Origin: Marthasterias glacialis
Taxonomy: Eukaryota; Echinodermata; Asteroidea; Forcipulatida; Asteriidae
Reading direction: 5' to 3'
Length of the DNA stretch: 64,000 bases
Assembly: GCA_911728455.2 (NCBI GenBank)
Contig: OU452235.1
Coordinates: 7,940,090 to 8,004,089 of the forward strand
Shown here: piece after piece, positions 44,700 through 53,500 of the stretch
How the letters are laid out: each line of letters opens with the position of its first letter
How positions within the stretch are numbered: the first letter of the stretch is position 1
Translations under genes and position numbers: made by a program
Notes under the pieces: generated by a model
Told to the model about the DNA's origin: nothing
What the model saw: the letters and a program-made list of their open reading frames with translations, nothing else
Database searches by the model: none

Positions 44700-46240
44700 T
44701 GCCTAAATGGTGTTTGTTCTTTTAGTTTGCACGATCTGTTATCAGAAGACTAATGTCAGAACCATTAGTCACAGTTTGCAGTGAGTTGATCGCCCAAAGT
44801 CCTTGAGTTTTCGAGTCTGTTATAGCCGTCACCATTCTACCTCAGTATTTCCAGAATGTTTTTAAACACTGTAGGCTGTGAGTTGATCGGCCAAAAGTCC
44901 TGTATGTTTTAAATCTGCCTTTAGCGGTCTCGGTGCCCCTCAATGTTTCTAATACCACAAAAGTGTGAGTATCATTGTGTTTGTTTTGTTGTAGCATCTC
45001 CCTTTGTATTTACTTCGCTATTCCATTCGGGGCGTAGCTGCGCCTGCGTACTCTTAACATAAACTATTAATCAGATTTATGGCTGTTCCGTAATCTCTTC
45101 AATAAAAATATATTGAAAGAATTGCTCATCGGCTCCTCAATAGTGCGTTAACAAAACTGAAGTCACAAAGTGGAAGCCAATTTATGTGTGTGACCTTGAG
45201 ATGGCTTGCTATGGCCTCACATCGAAATATAGGCCCCTAGGTAACTAACAGCTCCGTCATAAAAGTAAACGAGTTTATTGTAGTCTGGGTAGGACTTTTC
45301 TACGCTGTCACTACACCTGCATCATTAAAATGGATGATTTACAATACGGTGCGCCACCAAGTGTTATACCTTGGGAGCCATACCAGTATTCCAGACTACA
45401 TCATAGTGAGACGTCTACATCCCACGTCAATTTTAAAGTTTGCGTCTGTTAAACACAAAGCAACAACAAACGTTTAGTTTGCTAGTTTGAATTCATCTCC
45501 GGAAAATTCAACTTGACATTTAAAGTTTCCTCTCTTTGTGGTCGTGTGAGTTACGCTGATATTTTTTCGTCACGCTACAAAACGTTTTTCTTGAACAAAA
45601 CACAAAACTACGCTTGCGTTGTGAAAACTGAATGTCGACTGCTTTGTAAGAAAATGACCTGTCCGTGACAAACTCTAGGTGGCGCACTGTATAAAAAACC
45701 CATCTAAATCACCAATTTTAATGTACACTTGAAATTACTGTAGCTCCGACCGTTATGCCACTGACACGAATGCTGTATCCATAAAAAAACCAGCAATTTA
45801 TCTTCGTTAATCAATTAAAGCGAATGTAGTTTTGTTTAGCAACATGGTTTTGTTTCATTGAGACAGGTGAATTCATTCTGTGTCTCATGTATGCCTATAA
45901 TTCATCCGCTGCGTACTCGATGCTCATGAAATGAAAAACATTCATGTCTCCAGATTTCTACCCACGAAAGATGCCGCTATCAAATGTGATAAACAACCAG
46001 ATTACAACAAAATGAAAAAATAATGAAAAAAAAAAAAACGAAAAACCAATACTCACTGGAACACAAACTCCTCCATCTTTATATGATTGATTTAAAATAT
46101 AAATTGAGAGGCAGTGCTACTACAGAATTAGAATCCAAACAAATTTTGTTTTTTTATAAGAAAGGTTTTACTTCCCGCGTGTCGGTGATACAAAAACCAA
46201 CAAATGATGTTGTTCATTTATCAGGCTACATTTCGGCAAT
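44700..46240. other. older lectin spacer unit without a gene
   Basis: Diverged versions of all spacer blocks in the same order as 37,002-40,540: cacagtttgcagtgagttgatcg (~44,770), gagacgtctacatcccacgtca (~45,408), ttgaaattactgtagct (~45,730) and acaggtgaattcattctgtg (~45,864). It lacks the trinucleotide array, SINE and ~590-bp repeat, so those are later insertions in the other units. Confidence 0.65.
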
Positions 46241-46285
46241 TGGTAATTATTTCATAATGTAGTGTTTGCAGCTCACTGATGTACT
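46241..46285 (-). pseudogene. lectin relic: 3' end only
   Basis: ggtaattatttcataatgta and gtttgcagctcactgatgtact match the 3' ends of genes 1 and 3. The match stops abruptly at gtact and is followed by a different sequence shared with 62,640 onward. Confidence 0.7.
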
Positions 46286-46286
46286 G

Positions 46287-47004
46287 GAAAAACATGCGCT
46301 ATATAGGCACTATTAGCAAAACGCATCAACGAAAGTGAGATTTGTGAAAGCCCTATATCATGTATACAGCCTCGAGTCTCCTGGTGTTGCATTACAATAA
46401 ATAGTTGAACGAAAAGGGTAATTACTCTTTATGTCATGCCGTACCGGTACTCTTTTCGACGCCAAAAAGACACTATAACAGCTCACTCATGAATAATTTC
46501 TTGGTATTCCAAATGGACTTTTTCTAGGCTGACATTACACAAACCTCATCAAAATGGTTGAGCCACAGTACAGTGCACCAACATACCCTGGAGAGCCAAT
46601 TTCATTGTGCATTGTGACGAGAAATATATAGGGAAAATGCAATTAGGACTATTGCAGTGGCGTAACCAGCATCGCTTTTGAAGGGAGCAAAATGGGTGGG
46701 GACAGATATTTGTAGAGGGGGCAATTTCAGTTACAATTGCCTGATTATACAAAATTTCACGGTGTCCGCACGTTGACAGGGGGCAAGCAGGAGACAAGAT
46801 GTTCAAAAGGGGGATGGCAGCTGCCACCTTTGCCTCCCCCTACTGGACTATTGTGGACAGTATCACAACGTTTGTTCAGAATATTCATTTCTAATTATTC
46901 TTTCGAACGTACGAATTACTGTTGCGTGCGTACGAGGCTATTTTTCACACGTCTGACAACTTCTGTACGATTAAATAATCAGGCCACATTTAAGCAGTTG
47001 GTAA
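46287..47004. other. lectin 3' spacer, subgroup 2, with G-rich repeat
   Basis: Matches 62,640-63,369 nearly base for base. Parts recur at 50,456-50,928 and 51,720-52,211. Contains the 'gcgtaaccagcatcgc' G-rich repeat at about 46,655-46,850 and ggccacatttaagcag at 46,981, whose TTAA is the site used by a transposon in the pseudogene copy. Confidence 0.65.
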
Positions 47005-47730
47005 TTATTTCATAATGTAGTATTTGCAGCTCACTGAAGTACTCAGATGATCCTCAGCATCGGTGCTATTTATCAGCTCACATTGGTTTCCTCTCAAATT
47101 AAATGAGCGACAACGCTGGTCCTTGTGGCAAGCCAGACAGCACTGCAATCTTCCCCGTACGGTGAGAGTCTTGAAGGAGTGGTCGAGCAGACAGCGATCG
47201 GTAGCCACGATAGAGCAAGTCGCGGACTCGGTCATAAATGGGACTGGGCGTTCACATACCACGTATTTCTCCACGTTGCAGTTCCAGCTGATCCAGTGAG
47301 GATACGTACTACTCATGACAGCACACTTTTCATTATCTTCGATGGCCCTATACCATTTAGCACGATACTGAACTTCTTGAGTGTCTCCGTTACATTCCCA
47401 CACCTTGTCGCCATCTTCATCCGTACAACCAATCCACACCCCTTGAGGGTTGGAGGCCCAAAAGGTACTCCAAGTGAAATCATATTCTTTTCTTGAGTTA
47501 GGTGTGGCCAGGTTTGCCCCAAGTTCCTGGCAGCTTTCCAGAGCACCTTGCCAGTTACTTTTCAGAGGGTATAAGCTCTTGTAGCAAGACATTTCCCATT
47601 GTTGCCATCCTTCCGGGCAAACACTGCAACTTCGGGAAACGTTGACTGTTACCAACAACATGCAGAGGATCACAGTGAAGACAAGCGCCAATACACGATT
47701 GTTGACTGCAGTAAAACTAGGGAGATCCAT
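47005..47730 (-). CDS. secreted C-type lectin with PAN/apple-like domain, gene 3
   Basis: Intronless, 241 residues: MDLPSFTAVN start as in gene 1, signal peptide to about residue 33, lectin domain ~35-160, PAN-like region ~170-237. It carries the short WASNPQGV loop cassette with gene 1 but the RGRLQCCLACHKD PAN form with gene 4. EPN/QPD is absent (IEDNEKC), and the C-terminal WNC is kept. The cysteine framework is unchanged. The promoter TATA is degraded to TATGAAAAGG, so expression may differ from genes 1 and 2. Product is inferred to be an extracellular recognition protein; ligand unknown. Confidence 0.9.
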   Translation of the reverse strand: MDLPSFTAVNNRVLALVFTVILCMLLVTVNVSRSCSVCPEGWQQWEMSCYKSLYPLKSNWQGALESCQELGANLATPNSRKEYDFTWSTFWASNPQGVWIGCTDEDGDKVWECNGDTQEVQYRAKWYRAIEDNEKCAVMSSTYPHWISWNCNVEKYVVCERPVPFMTESATCSIVATDRCLLDHSFKTLTVRGRLQCCLACHKDQRCRSFNLRGNQCELINSTDAEDHLSTSVSCKYYIMK

Positions 47731-49050
47731 GTTGATAAAACGAAAGCCTTTTCATAGATGCAGAATAAATACGCAACAGTTTCATTCGTCAGTATAAGTT
47801 ATTGAGGCTGTTAACCAAATCAGAATTCGCTCAATGGTTTATTCTTGTCCCCACACTAAACTGTTTTGTAAGACTATTATTAAAAGCGATTCACTTGCTG
47901 TTTCTATAAAAATTCGCTTCTTGAACGTCGTTGATCCTCAAGATTTTATTTTGTACGATCTGTTCTCCGTTACCGGTACACTAACGTCAGAATCATTTAG
48001 CAACAGTTTAAAGTAAGTTGGTCGCCCAGAAATCCTTTATTTTTTTGAGTTTGTATTAGCCGTCTCGGTTCCCCGTCAAAGCTTTTTAAACCACAAAAGC
48101 ACGAGTAGTGTTTGTTTTGTCGCGGCAGATCCGTTTTTATTATCTTCACTACTGTCTACACTCCATAGCTACGCCTACAACTCTTATGCTCTTCATTCTA
48201 TGTTTAATTGTACCCCAGAAATGGCTTGCCGGCTCTGTTAAATATAGCGTTAACTAAACTAAAATTATTGATTTTTCTTTTGTTTTTTCACACATTGCGA
48301 CAACGTGTCGATTTATTCTGCTCTGCCAACGAATTGAATATTTCAACAAAAAGCACTTTAACTTTATCCGCTGTAGACGTCCTTGATGAATTATTTCTGG
48401 ACATCTTGTAATTTTAATTGAGACTTCTCTACGGTGTCACATACGTCGTATTCATCAGAACAGGCGAATCACAATACAACGCGCCAACAAGTATTTACCC
48501 ATAATGCATAACTACAGTAAGAAGTCTACTTTACACGTAATCTACAAAGTTTGCATCAGGCGGGAAAATAAGATACCTTAAAGTTACGATTACATTAACA
48601 TAAGATACAGGGCCCCTAACGGGACATGATGAAAACAAATTAATGAGCACAATGTATAAATTAAGTTCCTCGAAATAAATCGAGAGCACAAAATGGTACA
48701 TTTTGAGCGCACAAAATGATTTCGAGGGAACGAAATGATCTCGAATTAATGAACTCAAGTTATTTCTTGGACGTGAATTTGTTTTAATCATATGTCCCTC
48801 CAGGGGATCCGCACATGAGACGCTTCAAAACATTTTTTCACACGAAACACAAATTGCATTGTGATAACTGCATGTCGATTGCATGATTGGGGTGTTCGCA
48901 TGGCCAGATACATGATGTACATTGATGCATGTGTGCCAAAATGACGTAGCTATTTCGATATTTGGACACAATCGCGTTGACCAAAGTGACACTTTTTCTG
49001 AATTATAATAAAGCAATCCACTGGTTTCTTTGCGTGGAAAATGACACTGA
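47731..49050. other. lectin 5' spacer, subgroup 2
   Basis: Colinear with 59,195-60,490 (cagaattcgctcaatggttta, cgcccagaaatcctttat, gatttcgagggaacgaaatg) and more distantly with the 37-kb spacer. No gene; the open frames here are not conserved between the two copies. Confidence 0.65.
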
Positions 49051-49395
49051 AGAAATTTGCAAGTTTTTGAAATTTTTGTAATTTCATTTTTGTTTTGGTA
49101 TTCCTATAGTTCTGTATTTGTTTGTTTGTTATTTCTTTGTTTTGTTGTTTCTTTATTTACGTCCGTTTCCCCCTCTGTTCCTTTGCTTCGTATATGTCTT
49201 TATTTCTGCAAATATTAGTTTATTTTAGCATTCATTTCTTTTCAACCAGTGTTTTTAAATTGATTTCTTTGTCTCTTTATTTATTGATGTCTGTTTGTCT
49301 ATATATGTGGAGGATTTTTTTTTTATTATTATTGATTTCTGTGTTTCTATGTTGATGTATTTGTTGATTTCTATCTTTGTTTATTTGCCGATTTT
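49051..49395. other. T-rich low-complexity sequence
   Basis: Over 300 bp of ttttatttgtttg-like low-complexity sequence; the long hydrophobic plus-strand open frame in it is a composition artefact. Confidence 0.6.
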
Positions 49396-49399
49396 GCTA

Positions 49400-49760
49400 T
49401 GTCTTTTGCGGGTGAGAGGTCAAAGAGCAAGAAGAGGACAAATCAGGAGGTCCGTCTGAAACAGCCAATCAGACATCTCGCATCACGGCAGTTCGGGAGC
49501 TTTCTTACGGGTCAGAGGTCAGCATCCAAGCTGGAGCCCGCTGCGTCCGACCAATCAAGAAGTCCCGCACCACGGCAGTTAGGATGACCGTTAGGATGAC
49601 CTGGGACCCCGCCGGACAAGGTGATCTTACCAAAGAAAGCCGGGAAGTCACTACACAAAAAATCCGAGAGGGCGCGATCCTAAGCCAAGATGGCACGCTT
49701 GAAATCCAAGAGGGCGCGTTTCAAATCCAAGATGGCGCGGGTTACGACTTTAATATTTGG
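49400..49760 (+). repeat. CCAAT- and CCAAGATGGC-bearing repeats
   Basis: Two diverged ~95-bp repeats end in ccaatcagacatctcgcatc and ccaatcaagaagtcccgcac, each followed by cacggcagtt. They are followed by four short units with atccaagagggcgcg or ccaagatggcgcg (49,662-49,740). The motifs match CCAAT-box and YY1-type (CAAGATGGC) sites, so the block could be promoter-like. Repetition and lack of a following gene make a transposon-derived or satellite origin equally possible. Confidence 0.45.
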
Positions 49761-49879
49761 GATTACGGTAAATGTAATATTACCGGTGTCATACAAAAAC
49801 GTTTCAGATTAAATGCATACTCTCCTTGGCAAGCTTCTGTAAATTCTGTAAACAATATTCGTCATCGATGCTTGACCAA

Positions 49880-50455
49880 TCATATCACATAATTATTGGG
49901 TTTAAGCGGACACTATTTAGCACCGGACAGTCTCTTTGGCTTGATTACTTGAACAAAACTGTCGCATAGCATGGATCATAAAAAAAACAAGTATAAATGC
50001 TCTTCGTTGCTGAATTAAAGCAAATATCTTCTTGTAGAGCAGCATTGCTTGACTTTGTCTACGAGACATTCTGTCTATCATCTTTGCCTTCATTGCATCG
50101 CGTACCATACTTGGTGGACACAAATGGAAAATTCATGTGTCGAAGATTCTAACCCGCGAAAGCTGCCCCTACCCGATGTGATACACAACCAGAACACAAC
50201 TGAGTGGAGACATGAATGTGGAACTCAACACAAATACTGCCCAACTTGATTTGCTTGAACTTAAGTATAAATCTAGAGGTAGCACTATTATAATACGACG
50301 TGGATTTGGATCCAAATAAAATTCTCGTTTGTTTTTGCACTTCGGATTGTTATCTTGAGTGGAAAAAGAAAAGCCAAAGGCTCACAATAACCTGCGCGTT
50401 AGATTTATTATTATGCGAAACATGCCAATAATACCGAATTATACTTAGGCGGGCG
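49880..50455. other. diverged lectin spacer
   Basis: Weak but colinear match to 45,840-46,200 (gatgtgatacacaaccagaa, agtataaatctagaggtagc), showing that a lectin unit once lay here too. Confidence 0.5.
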
Positions 50456-50928
50456 ACATTACACAAACCTCATCAAAATGGTTGAGCCACAGTACAGTGC
50501 ACCAACAAACCCTGGAGAGCCATTTTCATTGTGCATTGTGACGAGAAATATATTGGGAAAATGCAATTAGGACTATTGCAGTGGCGTAGCCAGCATCGCT
50601 TTTGAAGGGAGCAAAAGGGGTGGGGACAGATATTTGTAGAGGGGGCAATTTCAGTTACAATTGCCTGATTATACAAAATTTCACGGTGTCCGCACGTTGA
50701 CAGGGGGCAAGCAGGAGACAAGATGTTCAAAAGGGGGCTGGTAGCTGCCACCTTTGCCTCCCCCTACTGGACTATTGTGGACAATATCACAACGTATGTT
50801 CAGAATATTCATTTCTAATTATTCTTTCGAACGTACGAATTACTGTTGCGTGCGTACGAGGCTATTTTTCACACGACTGACAACTTCTGTACGATTAAAT
50901 AATCAGGCCACATTTAAGCAGTTGGTAA
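50456..50928. other. lectin 3' spacer, subgroup 2, shortened
   Basis: Begins gacattacacaaacctcatc and repeats the 46,540-47,000 sequence, including the G-rich repeat (50,575-50,770) and ggccacatttaagcag. Confidence 0.65.
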
Positions 50929-51669
50929 TTATTTCATACTGTAGTATTTGCAGCTCACTGAAGTACTCAGATGATCCTCAGCATCGGAGCTATTTATCAG
51001 CTCACATTGGTTTCCTCTCAAATTAAATGAGAGGCAACGCTGGTCCTTGTGACACGCCAGACAGCACTGCAATCTTCCCCGTACGGTGAGAGTCTTGAAG
51101 GAGTGGTCGAGCAGACAGCGATCGGTAGCCACGATAGAGCAAGTCGCGGACTCGGTCCTAATTATTGGGACTGGGCGTTCACATACCACGTATTTCTCCA
51201 CGTTGCAGTTCCAGCTGTTCCAGTGAGGATACGAAGTACTCATGACAGCACACTTTTCATTATCTTCGATGGCCCAATACCATTTAGCACGATACCGAAC
51301 TTCTTGGGTGTCTCCATTACATTCCCACACCTTGTCGCCATCTTCATCCGTACAGCCAATCCACACCCCATCTCCAAGGTTGGATGGAACTGATAACAAA
51401 AAGGTGCTCCAAGTGAAATCATATTCTTTTATTGAGTTGGGTGTGGCCAGGTTTGCCCCAAGTTCCTGGCAGCTTTCGAAAGCACCTTGCCAGTTACTTT
51501 TCAGAGGGTATAAACTCTTGTAGCAAGACATTTCCCATTGTTGCCATCCTTCCGGGCAAACACTGCAACTTTGGGAAACGTTGACTGTTACCAACAACAT
51601 GTAGAGGATCACAGTGAAGACAAGCACCACTACACGATATTCAACTGCATGAGATTTAAGGATATCCAT
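50929..51669 (-). CDS. secreted C-type lectin with PAN/apple-like domain, gene 4
   Basis: Intronless, 246 residues. The first dozen residues (MDILKSHAVEYR) differ from all paralogues before the shared hydrophobic core VLVFTVILYMLL, so the signal-peptide start has been replaced or has diverged. The lectin domain has the long LLSVPSNLGDGVWIGC cassette. One extra residue lies in the linker (VPIIRTESATC), and the PAN form is RGRLQCCLACHKD, shared with gene 3. EPN/QPD is absent; WNC is present. The TATA position reads TTTAAAAGG. The combination of cassettes differs from every other copy in the window. Confidence 0.9.
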   Translation of the reverse strand: MDILKSHAVEYRVVVLVFTVILYMLLVTVNVSQSCSVCPEGWQQWEMSCYKSLYPLKSNWQGAFESCQELGANLATPNSIKEYDFTWSTFLLSVPSNLGDGVWIGCTDEDGDKVWECNGDTQEVRYRAKWYWAIEDNEKCAVMSTSYPHWNSWNCNVEKYVVCERPVPIIRTESATCSIVATDRCLLDHSFKTLTVRGRLQCCLACHKDQRCLSFNLRGNQCELINSSDAEDHLSTSVSCKYYSMK

Positions 51670-51719
51670 GTTGATATGACGAAAGCCTTTTAAAGATGCA
51701 GAATAAATACGGAACAGTT

Positions 51720-52207
51720 GACATTACACAAACTTCATCAAAATGGTTGAGCCACAGTACAGTGCACCAACATACCCATACTCTGGAGAGCCATAAGTTA
51801 TTCCATTGTGCATTGGGACGAGAAATATATATATAGGAAAAATGTAATTAGCACTATTGCAGTGGCGTAGCCAGCAACGTTTTTGAAGGGAGCAAAGGGG
51901 GGTGGGGACAGATATTTGTAGAGGGGGCAATTTCAGTTACAATTGCATGCTTATACCAAATTTCACGGTGTCCAGACGTTGACAGGGGGCAAGCAGAAGA
52001 CAAGATGTTCAACAGGGGGCCGGCAGCTGCCACCTTTGCCTCCCCCTACTGGACTATTGTGGACAATATCACAACGTGCGTTCAGAATATTCATTTCTAA
52101 TTATTCTTTCGATTATTCTTTCGAACGTACGGATTACTGTTGCGTACGTACGAGGCTATTTTTCACCCGTCTGGCAACTTCTGTACGATTAAATAATCAG
52201 GCCACAT
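51720..52207. other. lectin 3' spacer, subgroup 2, third copy
   Basis: Starts gacattacacaaacttcatc; contains the G-rich repeat (51,858-52,050) and runs to ggccacatt, where a transposon end replaces the rest. Confidence 0.65.
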
Positions 52208-52211
52208 TTAA

Positions 52212-52238
52212 AGGGACTCACCGGCTTACTGTTTACCT
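52212..52238 (-). mobile_element. orphan end of the TTAA element
   Basis: agggactcaccggcttactg and the next seven bases are the reverse complement of the right end of the large element at 59,194, with one change. The preceding TTAA (52,208-52,211) is the natural TTAA of the lectin 3' spacer. Only 27 bp of the element remain; the rest and the adjoining half of a lectin gene are deleted. Confidence 0.8.
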
Positions 52239-52550
52239 AATCCACACCCCATCTCCAAGGTTGGATGGAACTGATAACAAAAAGGTGCTCCAAGTGAAAT
52301 CATATTCTTTTATTGAGTTAGGTGTGGCCAGGTTTGCCCCAAGTTCCTGGCAGCTTTCCAGAGCATCTTGCCAGTTACTTTTCAGAGGGTATAAGCTCTT
52401 GTGGCAAGACATTTCTCATTGTTGCCATCTTTCCGGGCAAACACTGCAACTTCGGGAAACGTTGACTGTTACCAACAACATGCAGAGGATCACAGTGAAG
52501 ACAAGCGCCAATACACGATTGTTGACTGCAGTGAAACTAGGGAGATCCAT
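52239..52550 (-). pseudogene. lectin pseudogene (5' half only)
   Basis: The minus-strand ATG at 52,548-52,550 opens the MDLPSFTAVN signal peptide and the first half of the lectin domain through the LLSVPSNLGDGVWI cassette. The frame has a TGA in place of the tryptophan codon of WQQW. All sequence after the cassette is missing, replaced by the transposon end at 52,238. The upstream TATA (TATAAAAAGG) is still present. It cannot encode a lectin. Confidence 0.9.
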
Positions 52551-52772
52551 GTTGATAAAACGAAAGCCTTTTTATAAATGCAGAATAAATACGCAACAGT
52601 TTCATTCGTCAGTATAAGTTATTGAGGCTGTTAAAGGGGCACACCGGCTTCGTTGGGCTATTTGGGCTACAAAATAGGCTAACATATATTAAAAGGTCTT
52701 CCAGAAATGGAGAAGAATGGTTCCTAAAAGAAACCATCAAATTTTGCCGTTTTCGAGCATTTTTCAAAAAAC

Positions 52773-52808
52773 GATTTATCCGAACCAAAAAAGTGGTTCG
52801 GATAAATC
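52773..52808. other. 15-bp perfect hairpin inside the TTAA element
   Basis: gatttatccgaacca (52,773-52,787) and tggttcggataaatc (52,794-52,808) flank a 6-nt loop. It may be a subterminal structure or a weak terminator of the element. Confidence 0.6.
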
Positions 52809-52978
52809 ACGTGATCTTCGGAGTTAGTTTTACTTCCAGCCGTATAAAAGTAAATTACTGAACCAAATTTAAATCTTTATTTTTACAATTATTTATGAGT
52901 ATTTGACAAAAAAGACTGTGTTCAGATTATTGATACAATTTGTAAATAATGATGAAAAATCGAACGTAATATTCGCAT

Positions 52979-53124
52979 TGTTATAAGATTGGGTTCTCAC
53001 TAGATTGAGGTATTGACGACTGGAGTGACACACAAGTTTGAGACGGTACTTATGGAGAAGCCATGTTTAATAAGAAGTAAAACAGCGCCCTCTGTTGGCG
53101 GGTGTAAACACAGATATTGTTACA
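52979..53124 (-). repeat. 3' LTR
   Basis: 146 bp, TG...CA, with one substitution against the other LTR (aataagaag here, aatatgaag there). LTRs this short are seen in several invertebrate gypsy lineages. Confidence 0.95.
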
Positions 53125-53137
53125 TCCTTCCCTTTTT
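53125..53137 (-). other. polypurine tract
   Basis: On the minus strand AAAAAGGGAAGGA runs directly into the 3' LTR, the expected plus-strand priming site for reverse transcription. Confidence 0.85.
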
Positions 53138-53500
53138 AAGCTTTGAGTGGGAAGTAGTAAATTTCTTTTACAATGAAAATGTTCAAAGAAAATATATTTG
53201 AACTTTAAACAAGTCCAAGAGTTCATGAGTATAATGAAATGTCCATGGAGAATATTCTAATAAAGTAACCGGCCGGAAAAGGATTAAAGGAGTTTGTGTC
53301 TTTAGTCATTCTCCATTTTTTTTTTTTTTTTTTTTTAAGAAAACACTGAAAATGTGTGTAATTTTCACACAGAGTTTTTAGTAAACAAGGTTGTGTGTAT
53401 AGTCACACAGTTTTAAATGTAAGTGAAACACAATTTCAAAATGAAACAAAAGTTGTGTGTTTAATTTCTCACGCAGTGTTTGTTTGTTTTTTTTTTTTTT
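53138..53500. other. 3' non-coding part of the LTR element
   Basis: Between the gag-pol stop and the polypurine tract; T runs at 53,318-53,337 and 53,488-53,502 and repeated tgtgtgta/cacacag words. No env-like frame. Confidence 0.6.

Noticed and set aside
46549-46827. 92-codon minus-strand frame repeated at 50,473 and 62,878
   Set aside because: It spans the G-rich 'gcgtagccag' repeat in duplicated lectin spacers; its conservation follows the duplication, and it has no protein-like features.
49122-49355. Hydrophobic 77-codon plus-strand frame resembling a membrane protein
   Set aside because: T-rich low-complexity DNA gives Phe/Leu/Ser-rich translation; no other coding evidence.
53125-53500. 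Possible envelope frame downstream of pol
   Set aside because: Only short, T-rich open frames; no signal peptide, furin-like site or transmembrane segment, so the element is a retrotransposon without env.
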